A stretch of 38,046 bases of DNA from Novosphingobium sp. (GTDB lineage: Bacteria > Pseudomonadota > Alphaproteobacteria > Sphingomonadales > Sphingomonadaceae): assembly GCA_013822005.1 (NCBI GenBank), contig PNJT01000004.1, positions 1-38,046 of the forward strand, written 5' to 3'. The translations under genes were made by a program, and so were the position numbers. This document shows, in pieces, positions 9,201 to 17,061 of the stretch (position 1 is its first letter; the number at the start of each line of letters is the position of its first letter). The notes under the pieces are model-generated. The model was not told the origin of the DNA. It did not search any database and saw only the letters and a program-made list of their open reading frames with translations.

Positions 9201-10277
9201 GAGCCGCCCGGTGCCGTCCTGGGCAAAAGCGCGCGCATCGTGGCGGCCGGGCGGCAGGGCCGGGGAAGTCCAGCCGCCCTGGTCATCGGCCTGGACAATC
9301 CCATTGGCGGTTCCGGCCAGCAGCGCCGCCCCCTGCGGCTTGAAGACCTGGCGCAGCGGCCCGGGCGGGGCTTTGGCCTGGGGTTTGCGCCACAGCCAGG
9401 GGACGGGTTTCTTCGGATCGCGCTCCAGCTCAACCACACCGCCGGGGCAGGCCCCCAGGCTGTCGCGCTGGGCAGCGGGAACCTGGTCCCACGGCTGCGC
9501 AGTGCGGCCAAACAGCCCGCCATAGCTGGCCAGCCGCTGGACCGATTTGACCCTGTGCGGGCCCTTCCCGTCGATTTTCGGCAAGGAACCGTTCCAGACC
9601 GCCAGCGTGGTATCGCTGACCCGGTCGGGCTGCAGATCGCTGATCCGGACCTGGGCAAAGCAACTCTGCCCGTCAGCCGAGGCCAGCCCGATAATCAGGC
9701 CGTCGCCGATCCTGATGCCGGTCGCGGTGCCTTGCAGCAGCAGGCTGGTCATGCCCTTCTCCAGCCGGGCCTGCTTGACCGGCTTCGGATCCTGCAAACC
9801 AAAGCTGTTCCACGCCCGGCGCAGCTCGATCGCTTCGTTGCATTCGAACACCACCGGAGCCTGCCCTGCATCGGGCAGGTTCTGCACGGTCAGCCCGCGC
9901 CCGGGGGCCAGCGCGATCCGGTCTGGCTGGCCGGGAATGTCAAGCAAGGTCAGCGCCAGCGGAACCCGCGCGCTGATCGCGCCGCGGCGCTGGGTGCCGA
10001 CCGCTTCGGCCAGATAGGTGACCGATTCCGGCTCGGTCGCGGTCTCCAGATAGCCTTCGTCCGCCAGCCGCTCCTGATAGAACCGCAAGATGTCGCAGAC
10101 CCGCGCCCAGGCCCCCAGGATCGCATGGGTAGTATCGTGCGGTTCGGCGGTGTTGAACATCGCCAGTTGCGGCTGGCGGCGCATCGCCTGAAGCATGCCG
10201 GTCAGCAGCGGACCATAGCTGGCCAGCCCGGACTTGATCCGCGCGCGGCGCAGCTGCGACGGGGAGGGCGGGATCAT
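6219..10277 (-). CDS. Large baseplate J-like protein with propeller-like insertion
   Basis: This 1352-residue protein is a wedge component of the contractile baseplate (Afp11/gp6-like, 'putative baseplate assembly protein' family). The N-terminus (residues 50-95) has the family pattern AWARVCDILRFYQERLADEGYL followed by YLAEAVGT. The C-terminal third has the J-like core RRVNNPLPASGGADPEAID and RIVTLDDYAAFAAAFPDVEAS. Between them, residues about 315-575 hold six repeats of the form L-x-A-G-T-x-x-G-[IL] at roughly 320, 360, 419, 468, 511 and 551, which looks like a six-blade beta-propeller. The insertion probably projects from the particle and could bind a target or regulate firing (inference). 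Length is well above the usual J-like protein. 4-base overlaps join it to both neighbours. Confidence 0.85.
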   Translation of the reverse strand: MIPPSPSQLRRARIKSGLASYGPLLTGMLQAMRRQPQLAMFNTAEPHDTTHAILGAWARVCDILRFYQERLADEGYLETATEPESVTYLAEAVGTQRRGAISARVPLALTLLDIPGQPDRIALAPGRGLTVQNLPDAGQAPVVFECNEAIELRRAWNSFGLQDPKPVKQARLEKGMTSLLLQGTATGIRIGDGLIIGLASADGQSCFAQVRISDLQPDRVSDTTLAVWNGSLPKIDGKGPHRVKSVQRLASYGGLFGRTAQPWDQVPAAQRDSLGACPGGVVELERDPKKPVPWLWRKPQAKAPPGPLRQVFKPQGAALLAGTANGIVQADDQGGWTSPALPPGRHDARAFAQDGTGRLYAGTAAGLLLQSVDGGASWAELRIAAPLIGKGPSSGIGLPGPIHCLSLDPAVPAGNAVLIAGTDLGCWSLQLDQSQWESFNSRALPGYDKNSKGAGLSVFALCRFKGKLVAATSQGLFFTGVDRADWSAAAPGPSGQAFLALAVSGDGKSLFVGGSHGIVATPDLSHWFDFNKLFDPSALPVTSLAVHGTALFAAGPAGIQASRVEAAHWWPVSSEDLALFECSKVLADRLADKEPLPELLAARLRRAGINFHPTQQAICLFTALSGAVHWQVVGTPRAPGSAQIELRITVGERVRVSLVTPLPGGPMPQLHAADGRLFAVTASGPAADREWPYFLIERGLVALNRRLDSARVTDEVLLDRIGGSPAQIVDDYPLLTVKNGRDGLIGGFGRKLVATQLQLDDKPSLVKWDLRQTELLRAEGTAAALAAPRLPGKPFTASEGTFAIAADGLTKDRKLVLSGPRAALVVLSKMPGQPGLDESAVTHSCALAAQSEFDQGRIGLTASAALAAAGMTLSRNAQVLCLRPAHEWLLRDGDSVWHLRAFRAAHGITGITIAPLALYEVLDWAPEIRPCRIAGPDGAARDLPDGMKPVWLDPASWQQDQAEQVVLKQNAEALPGQCARLTFTAPVATPFAKAALKACANVAMASQGETVSGEVLGSASGNRKAKRFRLARPQLAYAIDEADGVLRPQLAVVVNGPPGTAQLRDPQAARRGERWFAHHEAEPGNAHGRSFSLTTDAQGHSVLDFGDAAGSGQLPPGREHVTAHYRSCAGANGNVAAGTLKALRSRPPGIRRVNNPLPASGGADPEAIDALRRRAPRRLSYAKRIVTLDDYAAFAAAFPDVEASYAELISPGKIVLTVAVPDGWRRFEALAGAIAKVRADRLDLTLVQPMVRTFGLALQVQFQPHVSEARVLAQLHAVLIERLASAAVPIGVPIDKAAIARLACAVIGIAAATVEFSGSRSGEPPAMPRSREPGKGAVQFRLDPDRLRIAKA

Positions 10278-11782
10278 TGCTCCTCTCCGATCTCGATCGC
10301 CAGCCGGTCGCCCAGCAACCGGTAAGGCTCAAGCGCGCTGGCGATATTCGCGGCCGAGCCGTGATCGCGCTGCACCGTGATCGTCACATCGCGGCCGCCG
10401 GCACGGGGAACGATCCGGCAAGCGCTGGCCTTGACGCCGTGCAGCCGGGCCGCGTGCCGGGCATAGTCGGCCTCGGTCACGCAGCGCGCCTGCGGACAGC
10501 GTGCGGCCTCTGCAATCAAGGCCTGGCGCGCGACGGAGAGCGCGGGGCGGTCGCGGCCGCCGCTCCCGGGCAGCGGATTGCCGACGCTGCGGATCCGGCC
10601 GTCGGCGGCGATCACATGAGCCAGGGCGTCGATCCCGATGTTGCCGGCGCTGCCGCAGCCCTGCCGCCAGCTCGAGTGGAATTCATAGTCAGACTGCGGC
10701 CGCCGCCCGGCGTGGCCATCGCCAAAGCGCAGGCGGTAGGAGTGTTTGTCGACCCGTTCGGGCACAAAAGCCAGGTCCTGCGGCGCGGCATCCAGCAGGT
10801 CACGGCGGGCCCGCCATTGCGCGATCGGCCAGGCCCCGACATCGGCGGCAAGCGGAGCAATGCGCTCATCCAGCCAAAGCGCGGGCAGCGCATGGAGGGG
10901 ATCGGGCGCGAGCAAATGCGCCGCGCTGCGCGTCGCATCGCCCGCGCCCAGCGGTACCGCGAACGACAAATCGGGGCAGTGCAGCAGCGGCCGGGCATTT
11001 GCGGCCGGATGGGCGATCGGCTGCGGATCTTGCAGGGTCAGCCCGTGGTCGGCCAGCGCCAGGTTGCCCAGCAGGCACCAGGTTCCCTGGCGGGGGGTAT
11101 CGGCGGGCAGGGCGTCCAGCTCGTGCCAGGTGATTGTGCTCCGGCCTGCGGGATCGCAATCGGGCGCGATCAGCCGCAGCGGCCAGCGCCAGCCGCTGTC
11201 CTCCTCGCACAGCACCAGAAAGTGGCCGGGCTGCAGCAGCGGAAAGTGGCCGTCCAGCGTAAGCCCGGTGAAACCCGGTGCAGGGCGGCTGACCGGCGCC
11301 AGCGCGATCCGGTTGTGGGCGCGTTGCAGCGTCAGGTCGTGCAAGGTCTCAAACCCGATTGCCCCGGCAAAGGGCGCGGCCTTGGCCAGGTGGACCCGGT
11401 CGATCCCCGGCTGGGCGGCCAGCAGCGCGGTGCCCTTGGCCACCGGAACATGATCCCCGGCGGCCTCAAAGCGGACCAGCGTGCGCGCGCTGCACCCTTC
11501 GCTCAGCCGCAGCCCGACAAGCCGCGCGTGGCGGCTGAGCGAAGTCCACAGCCGCGCGGTCTGGACATAGGCCTCGCTGCCGACGGCGTCCTGATACTGG
11601 CTGAGATAGTCGCCGACATAGGCCAGCGCCTCAACCAGCGTCATCTCGACACTGGCGACTTCGAGGTTGGCCAGCTCGGGCAGCTCGCCGGTCAGATGAT
11701 CGAGCATCAGCGCGCGAAAGCTGGCATAGTCCTTGGCCAGATAGGTGCTGAAGCCCGGCGGGTTCTGCGGCGGGGCGGTCAT
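10274..11782 (-). CDS. Baseplate J-like wedge protein
   Basis: The 502-residue product is the smaller of two J-like wedge proteins, comparable to gp6 of T4 and Afp11/12 of eCIS. The N-terminus contains FSTYLAKDYASFRALMLDHL and then EMTLVEALAYVGDYLSQYQD, the characteristic start of eCIS baseplate assembly proteins. The C-terminus has the J-like elements RSVGNPLPGSGGRDRP and VTEADYARHAARLHGVKASAC, followed by a final beta/alpha domain. It forms the baseplate wedge together with the gp25 and 1352-residue neighbours, with which it shares 4-base overlaps on both sides. Paired J-like genes are normal in eCIS loci. No unusual insertions were seen. Confidence 0.87.
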   Translation of the reverse strand: MTAPPQNPPGFSTYLAKDYASFRALMLDHLTGELPELANLEVASVEMTLVEALAYVGDYLSQYQDAVGSEAYVQTARLWTSLSRHARLVGLRLSEGCSARTLVRFEAAGDHVPVAKGTALLAAQPGIDRVHLAKAAPFAGAIGFETLHDLTLQRAHNRIALAPVSRPAPGFTGLTLDGHFPLLQPGHFLVLCEEDSGWRWPLRLIAPDCDPAGRSTITWHELDALPADTPRQGTWCLLGNLALADHGLTLQDPQPIAHPAANARPLLHCPDLSFAVPLGAGDATRSAAHLLAPDPLHALPALWLDERIAPLAADVGAWPIAQWRARRDLLDAAPQDLAFVPERVDKHSYRLRFGDGHAGRRPQSDYEFHSSWRQGCGSAGNIGIDALAHVIAADGRIRSVGNPLPGSGGRDRPALSVARQALIAEAARCPQARCVTEADYARHAARLHGVKASACRIVPRAGGRDVTITVQRDHGSAANIASALEPYRLLGDRLAIEIGEEQ

Positions 11783-12147
11783 GGCCCGCCTCCGTGGTGC
11801 AGGGTGACAGTGCGCTGGGCCTGGGTCCGCCGGTCACGGTACGTGATCGTCGCGGTGGCATTGGCTCCGTCGCGCGAAACCGTCACCGCCAGCACGTCGA
11901 TCGTATTGCCGACCCACTGGCGAAGGGCGCTCTGGACCAGCGAGGCGAGCGCCCCGGTGATCTCGCTCTTGGCCGAAACGAACACCAGACTGCGCAAGCT
12001 GCAACCAAAGCTGGGCCGATTGAGCCGCTCGCCCGGTTCGACGAAGACGATCTGCGCCAGCATCTGTTCCAGCACCACATCGTCGATCGCCAGCGCAGTG
12101 CGGCCGGTGGCGGTAATCGCATAGGGCAAGGCGGCGCGGGTGGTCAC
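11779..12147 (-). CDS. gp25/GPW-like baseplate wedge protein
   Basis: This 122-residue protein belongs to the gp25/GPW (IraD-type) family. The diagnostic motif is RLNRPSFGCSLR at residues 41-52, preceded by the helix DVVLEQMLAQIVFVEPGE. In T4 gp25, T6SS TssE and Afp9, this protein joins the wedge to the first sheath ring, where it nucleates sheath assembly. The start is a GTG inside the 4-base overlap GTGA with the spike gene upstream; another 4-base overlap leads into the J-like gene. Length is normal for the family. Confidence 0.9.
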   Translation of the reverse strand: MTTRAALPYAITATGRTALAIDDVVLEQMLAQIVFVEPGERLNRPSFGCSLRSLVFVSAKSEITGALASLVQSALRQWVGNTIDVLAVTVSRDGANATATITYRDRRTQAQRTVTLHHGGGP

Positions 12148-12980
12148 AGGATCGGTGCACCGTCAATCGTGCCGCCGCCAAGGATGGCGACCCCGCCTTC
12201 CACGGTCAGCGCCCCGGCGATGTTGGTTTCACCCTCAACCGTCAGCGCCAGCGCGACATTGGTCTCGCCCTCGACCGTCACCACCGGCATCGAATTGAAC
12301 TCTGCGGTCACGCTGACAATTTCGGATTCGATTTCGATCAGCACCGGGGTCAGTTCAATCGAGGACGATGGAACCGCGATCGAAGCCATCGCCGGGGTCA
12401 GCGAAAGCTCGGTTTCGGGCACGGTCATGGTGATGCTGGCGGGGGTAATCGTCGCGCTCGATTCGGGCACGGTCAGCGAGATGCTGCCCGGCGTCATGCG
12501 GATCGTGGATTCGGGACAGTTGATCGTGATCCCGGTTGAATCGAAAGTCATGGTCAGCGGGATATCGACTGCCAAGGGATTGCATTTGAGCGAAAATCCG
12601 CCGACTTCGGGCAGGTCGTTGATCACGATTGTGGTGTACTCGGTCTTGAAGACCTTGAGCTCTGGCACCACCGGTTCGGGCACGTGCAGCACTTCTGTCG
12701 GTCCCCAGAAACACCCGACCCAGACCGGATAGCCCGGATCCCCGCCTTCAAACTCGATCCACACGTTCGCGCCGATCGGCGGCACTGCGTAGAAGCCGAC
12801 ATTCGGCCCGGCATAGGGAGTGCAGGGCATCGCCCAGTTGAGCAGCGAGCCTGGCACCGAGGGGACATCGGCGATGATCCGGCCCTGGAACAACGGGTCG
12901 ATATTCTCGATCACCTTGCCGCGGTACTTGCCGTGAAAGCGGCGGCCGGGGTTGTTCTGGTTGGGGCAGGGCGCGTTCAT
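12144..12980 (-). CDS. gp5/VgrG-like spike protein with beta-helical repeats
   Basis: Residues about 15-95 of this 278-residue protein form a gp5-type OB-fold: GKYRGKVIENIDPLFQGRI, then PYAGPNVGFYAVPPIGANVWI, and EGGDPGYPVWVGCFWG, which match the conserved VgrG/gp5 core. No lysozyme domain follows. From residue 155 to the end the chain is made of beta repeats: strands rich in Thr, Val and Pro separated by about 16 residues, and then three copies of a strict 12-residue unit beginning TVEGETN (residues 235-270). Such repeats build trimeric spike needles. Together with the preceding hub gene it supplies what one VgrG or Afp8 usually supplies. No PAAR tip gene is visible. 4-base overlaps link both neighbours. 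Confidence 0.88.
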   Translation of the reverse strand: MNAPCPNQNNPGRRFHGKYRGKVIENIDPLFQGRIIADVPSVPGSLLNWAMPCTPYAGPNVGFYAVPPIGANVWIEFEGGDPGYPVWVGCFWGPTEVLHVPEPVVPELKVFKTEYTTIVINDLPEVGGFSLKCNPLAVDIPLTMTFDSTGITINCPESTIRMTPGSISLTVPESSATITPASITMTVPETELSLTPAMASIAVPSSSIELTPVLIEIESEIVSVTAEFNSMPVVTVEGETNVALALTVEGETNIAGALTVEGGVAILGGGTIDGAPIL

Positions 12981-14122
12981 GCCGCCACCTGCGAGATCGT
13001 GCTGCCGGTGCCTTCGCGGGCCAGGTTGAACGACTGGCTGTAGCTGCCGCGCGCCAGCTTGTGGGTGACTTTCTCCACCCGGTAGCGCCCGTCATAGCTT
13101 TGCCCGGCGCCGCGCAAATCGACCAGCCCGGGCGCCTCGAGCACCGCGCCGTAACGCAGCGTATCCAGCTCGCCATCGACCACCAGCACGTGATCGGTCG
13201 ATATGTCGGTGCTGGTCTGCACTTCGTTGAAGGCCTGGAGATAGCCCAGCCGTGGATCGGTGTAGATATCGCGGCGTTGCATCAATCCCAGCAGGTCGAG
13301 CGCGGGGTCGCTGGCCAGCGGGGGCAAGCGGGATGAAGGCAGCGAAGTCAGCGGCGCGTCGATTTCGGTGATATTGTCCTGCACCATCCCGAACATCGCG
13401 GTGGGGGCCGAGGAATCGAGCTTGAAGCTGATCCGCTCAACATTGGTGCCCGCGCCGACATCGATCGACAGTGCCGGCTGGACGCTGCCGACATTCAGCG
13501 GCGGGCCGAAATAGGCGATGTTGGTCAAGGGTTCTGGCCCTGGGCGGACCGCAAAGCGAAAGCCGTTGCGGCAGGCCATTTCGTTGAGGAAGGCCCGGTC
13601 GGTGCCGTTCTGCTGGGGCACGCGTTCGACCACCAGGGGGATCAGATCGAGCGGGGTCGGGATAATCTCGGGCAGGACCCCGATCAGCGAATATTTGGCG
13701 AGCACGATCCCGGCGATGATCGCATCGCCCATTTGCGGATACTCGAGCGAGATTTGCAGCCGGTCCATCAGGATCGAAACGTCCTCGCCCGAAACGGTCA
13801 GGGTCGATGCCCCGAACTGTTTGTCGTGGGCCAGTTCCTGGTGAGTGATGAAGCCGTCCATCAGCACAGTGAACGCCCCGTCGAGCCGGACCCCGATCAG
13901 CACCCGGTTCCAGGCCTTGAGCAGCCCGCCCGAAAGCAGCGCGAAATCGGGGCTGAGCCCCAGCGTGCGATCGGCGTGGAACACCAGCTGGAACGAGCTG
14001 GGCCCCGAGGCATCGCGCTGGATCTCGGCGCTTTGCAGCATTTCGGTGACGTATGTGGGTGCGGGCGAGGGGATCGCCTCGCCCAGCCACAGCTCCAGCT
14101 GGATCTGCGGCACCTGATTCAT
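12977..14122 (-). CDS. gp27/VgrG N-domain-like baseplate hub protein
   Basis: This 381-residue protein resembles the gp27-like hub part of VgrG, Afp8 and phage late-control D proteins. Recognisable elements are the opening IQLELWLGEAIPSP, the strand VLIGVRLDGAFTVLMDGFIT, TLTVSGEDVSILMDR near residue 125, a helix AFLNEMACRNGFRFAV near 190, and the closing GRYRVEKVTHKLARGSYSQS. It should form the trimeric hub that holds the spike and starts the tube. The OB-fold and needle are in the next gene, so hub and spike are separate polypeptides. The ATG at 14122 overlaps the LysM gene stop by 4 bases. Confidence 0.85.
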   Translation of the reverse strand: MNQVPQIQLELWLGEAIPSPAPTYVTEMLQSAEIQRDASGPSSFQLVFHADRTLGLSPDFALLSGGLLKAWNRVLIGVRLDGAFTVLMDGFITHQELAHDKQFGASTLTVSGEDVSILMDRLQISLEYPQMGDAIIAGIVLAKYSLIGVLPEIIPTPLDLIPLVVERVPQQNGTDRAFLNEMACRNGFRFAVRPGPEPLTNIAYFGPPLNVGSVQPALSIDVGAGTNVERISFKLDSSAPTAMFGMVQDNITEIDAPLTSLPSSRLPPLASDPALDLLGLMQRRDIYTDPRLGYLQAFNEVQTSTDISTDHVLVVDGELDTLRYGAVLEAPGLVDLRGAGQSYDGRYRVEKVTHKLARGSYSQSFNLAREGTGSTISQVAA

Positions 14123-14424
14123 GGCTGGCCTTTCTGCTGAAAGCGCAGCGGCGGGATCACCACTTGCTTGCCCGGCTGGGCCAGCTCGAACGGATCGAGC
14201 GCAGCGTTGGCATCGGCGATCTGCCAGAACTGCAAGGGATCGCCGATCAGCCGCGCGGCGATCAGATCGAGCCGGTCGGCCGGGCCGACCTTGACCATGG
14301 TGGCGCTGCCGCTGTCGGGCAATTGCGGCAGGAACCGGCGCTTCAGGCACGGCACCGCACTGCCGTCTGCGCGGATGAAAACGGTGGTTCCGGTAGCGGA
14401 GTAGCGGCTGCTTTGGTCGATCAT
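14119..14424 (-). CDS. LysM-domain baseplate adaptor
   Basis: A 101-residue protein whose second half (residues 44-93) is a LysM-type domain: VKVGPADRLDLIAARLIGDP, FWQIADANAALDPFELAQPGKQVVIPP. Small LysM proteins are regular parts of eCIS and contractile-tail loci (gp53/Afp7-related), where they join the hub or tube start to the wedge; they are not secreted wall binders, and no signal peptide is present here. AGGAG about 8 bases upstream supports the ATG at 14424. It starts 11 bases after the connector gene and overlaps the hub gene by 4 bases. Confidence 0.85.
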   Translation of the reverse strand: MIDQSSRYSATGTTVFIRADGSAVPCLKRRFLPQLPDSGSATMVKVGPADRLDLIAARLIGDPLQFWQIADANAALDPFELAQPGKQVVIPPLRFQQKGQP

Positions 14425-14435
14425 CGCAAAGTCTC

Positions 14436-15086
14436 CTAAAGCGAACCCGGATCGACGCCGATTGCGGTCGATCCTGCATGAGCCTGCGCTGCCATGTTGT
14501 TCAGGCCCTGCTGGTAAGTCATGAATTCGTAGTATTCGCGGTTGTCGGACGAGAGGTCGCTGTAGGTCAGCACCCGCATCGACACGGCAACCGTCGCGCG
14601 GATCGGATTGAGCCGGGTATCGAACAGTTCCTCGGTGATTTCGAAGCTCTCGATCCGGACCGGCAGGACCCGCTGCGCGCCCCAGACGAACAGCGTGCGC
14701 GGCGCGGCCATCGGGGTGATCTCCATCACGCCGCTGGAAAGCTGCGACTGGACCTGGTTGACCTGCTCGAGGCTGGGATAGACCAGCAGTTCAAGCTGCG
14801 ACAATTCGGGCAGCGCACCCAGCGACTGGGCGGTTGGATCGCCATCACCCAGGGCATCGGTGGCATCGATCTCGATCTCGATCTTGAGCGTTTGCACGGG
14901 CGCACCGGTGAAGCGCACTGCTTGCGAGCGGTCGCCTTCCTCGCCGCCGACCTGCATCGGCCTGAGCGAGCGGCTGAGGCTGGCCGGGTTGTAAGTGAAC
15001 GCGATCACTTGCGGTGCGCCGCCGCTGGACGGGATCGTCACGAATGCGCCCTTGAGCGTGCGCGGGCCGCGTGCCTTGGTGGTCAT
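14436..15086 (-). CDS. CIS tube-connector protein (Afp7-type N-domain)
   Basis: This 216-residue protein has the pattern of the CIS tube-connector family: GAFVTIPSSG, QVIAFTYNPASLSRSLRP, then VQTLKIEIEIDATD, LELLVYPSLE, FVWGAQRVLPVRIESFEITEELFDTRLNPIRA, and a C-terminal SDNREYYEFMTYQQGLNNMA helix. The family joins the inner tube to the hub; in many loci the LysM domain is fused to it, but here LysM is a separate downstream gene. I chose the ATG at 15086 because GGGAGGG lies 7 bases upstream; a GTG at 15101 would place that ribosome site inside the gene. Confidence 0.85.
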   Translation of the reverse strand: MTTKARGPRTLKGAFVTIPSSGGAPQVIAFTYNPASLSRSLRPMQVGGEEGDRSQAVRFTGAPVQTLKIEIEIDATDALGDGDPTAQSLGALPELSQLELLVYPSLEQVNQVQSQLSSGVMEITPMAAPRTLFVWGAQRVLPVRIESFEITEELFDTRLNPIRATVAVSMRVLTYSDLSSDNREYYEFMTYQQGLNNMAAQAHAGSTAIGVDPGSL

Positions 15087-15120
15087 GGTGCGCCCTCCCA
15101 CACTGAATGGCCGGTTCGGT

Positions 15121-17061
15121 TCATCCCCAACCTCCGGCTTCCAGGTCGGTGAGAATGCGGTTCAGCTTGGCATATTCGGCGCGGGCGGCGGCGGCGATAT
15201 CGGCCATGCGCAGCGGTGCATCGCGCCCCGCGGCCAGGAATGCGGCGTTCAGCGCGATGCTGCGAATCGAGCCGCCGGCAATGTGCAGTTTGGCCAGCGC
15301 GGCCGGGTCGATCCCCTCGCGCGGGACTTCGCGGGGGAAAGCCTTTTCCCAGATCTGTTTGCGCTGCGCTTCGCCCGGGAAGGGGAAATTGACCACATAG
15401 CGCAGCCGCCGCAGGAAGGCCTGGTCGATATTGTCCTTGAGGTTGGTGGTCAGGATTGCCAGCCCCGGAAAGGCCTCGATCTTCTGGAGCAGATAGCTGA
15501 CTTCGATATTGGCGTGGCGATCGTGGCTGTCCTTGACCTCGCTGCGCTTTCCGAACAGCGCATCGGCCTCGTCGAACAGCAGCACCGCGCCGCCGGCCTC
15601 GGCGATCGCGAAGGCCTGCTGCAGGTTCTTCTCGGTCTCGCCGATATATTTGCTGACAATCGCGCTGAGGTCGATCCGGTAGAGGTCGAGCTTCAGCTCG
15701 CGGGCCAGGACTTCGGCGGCAAAGGTCTTGCCGGTACCGCTGGGTCCGGCGAACAGCGCGGTCATGCCCAGGCCCCGCCCGCCCAGCCGGGAAAAGCCCC
15801 AGTCCCCCAGCACCAGCGGGCGATAGCGCAGCTGGTCAGCCAGGCTGCGCAGCGCTGAGGTTTCGGCTTCGGGCAGTACCAGATCGTCCCACTGGGCGCG
15901 CGGTTCGATCCGCTCGAGCAGCCCGCCGGTGGCCTTGCGGGTGCGGTCGCGGCAGGCGCTCCACAGCCGTTCTTCGGGGCTGAGCGTGCCGGGCGCATTG
16001 GCCTCGGCATCGCGCGCTTCGTCGGCGGCGGCGCGCATGTCGGCCAGGCTGAGGTCGAACTGATAGGCGATCCGGGTCAGCGCCGCGCGGTCAGGCCCCT
16101 GATCGCCCAGCAGCGCGTGCCACAGCGCGGCGCGCTCCTGCGGGGTAACCGGATCGATCTGCAGCCCGATCGTCTCGCGCGTGCCGCCCGGCAGCAGCGA
16201 GCGCACCGCCAGCATGGTCGGGACGCTGGCCCGCTCGATCACGGCGCGGGCCAGCGCCTCGCGCTGGCTGTGGCTGCGCTCGCTTGCCTCGCTGTCGCTC
16301 AGCAACAGGCAGCCGTGACCCAGCAGCGCCTCGCGTTCGGCCAGGGTCAGCAAGCGTTCGCATTCGGCCAGGTCGCTGGGCAGGTCGGCCAGCTGCACTT
16401 CGAACAGGTTGGTTTCAAGGTGCTCGGCGGTGCGGGCGGCGACCAGGCGAACTACCGCAGGGTCCTCGCCGATCAGTTGCAGCACTGGCAAGCGCCCGCC
16501 TGCCTCGGCTGCGGCGTTCCAGGTCGATGCGGCCCGCCAGGCGATCGCGGCGTGGCTGGGGACCAGCTCCTCGCCTTGCCGGACCGCGCTGACGATTCCC
16601 TTGAGCCGCGGTTCGGGGCAATCCAGCCCGACCAGAAAATGCAGCACCCGCTCGTCGATCCGAAGCGGGCTTCCGGCCAGCGTCGGGCCGCGCTCCAGCT
16701 CGATCAGGTGCCAGCGCCGCAGTGGGGCCTCGGGCAGCAGCGCCGACCAGTGCGCATCGGGCAGCGCGGCCATTCCGATCGAAAAGCTGGGCCGGCTGGT
16801 TTCGAACCGGGCAAGCAGCGCATTGGGATGCACGGTGTCAAGCTCGACCGCGGCACATAGCAGCAGCAGGTCAAGTTCGAAGTGGCTGAGGCCGAACAGG
16901 TATTGCAGCAGTTCGGCCGGGGTCAGTTCGTCCAGGTTGTCGGTCTCGGCGCGCTCGCTGCGCTGTTCGCGGATCGGCTCGCTTTCGCCCCCCAGCAGCC
17001 GCGCATGGCGGGCCAGTTCGGCGCTCAGTGCGGCGCGGGCAAAGTCCTCGCGCTCGGTCAT
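15121..17061 (-). CDS. eCIS-type AAA+ ATPase (Afp15-like)
   Basis: The 646-residue protein has a degenerate N-terminal ATPase-like half and a complete C-terminal AAA+ module: Walker A GPSGTGKT at 439-446, Walker B LLFDEAD at 494-500, sensor TTN at 538-540 and an arginine-finger region FLRRLRY near 549-555. A single-gene AAA+ of this build inside a tail cluster is a hallmark of eCIS; R-type tailocins lack it and T6SS uses the unrelated hexamer ClpV/TssH. Its exact job in eCIS is debated (assembly or particle maturation). A 4-base overlap couples it to the cap gene; 34 bases separate it from the connector gene downstream. It acts in the producing cell. Confidence 0.9.
   Translation of the reverse strand: MTEREDFARAALSAELARHARLLGGESEPIREQRSERAETDNLDELTPAELLQYLFGLSHFELDLLLLCAAVELDTVHPNALLARFETSRPSFSIGMAALPDAHWSALLPEAPLRRWHLIELERGPTLAGSPLRIDERVLHFLVGLDCPEPRLKGIVSAVRQGEELVPSHAAIAWRAASTWNAAAEAGGRLPVLQLIGEDPAVVRLVAARTAEHLETNLFEVQLADLPSDLAECERLLTLAEREALLGHGCLLLSDSEASERSHSQREALARAVIERASVPTMLAVRSLLPGGTRETIGLQIDPVTPQERAALWHALLGDQGPDRAALTRIAYQFDLSLADMRAAADEARDAEANAPGTLSPEERLWSACRDRTRKATGGLLERIEPRAQWDDLVLPEAETSALRSLADQLRYRPLVLGDWGFSRLGGRGLGMTALFAGPSGTGKTFAAEVLARELKLDLYRIDLSAIVSKYIGETEKNLQQAFAIAEAGGAVLLFDEADALFGKRSEVKDSHDRHANIEVSYLLQKIEAFPGLAILTTNLKDNIDQAFLRRLRYVVNFPFPGEAQRKQIWEKAFPREVPREGIDPAALAKLHIAGGSIRSIALNAAFLAAGRDAPLRMADIAAAARAEYAKLNRILTDLEAGGWG

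Noticed and set aside
8265..12124. Two long plus-strand open frames opposite the baseplate genes
   Set aside because: They are antisense frames in GC-rich DNA with Arg/Gly/Gln-rich products and no domain; the minus-strand genes have clear families and overlaps.
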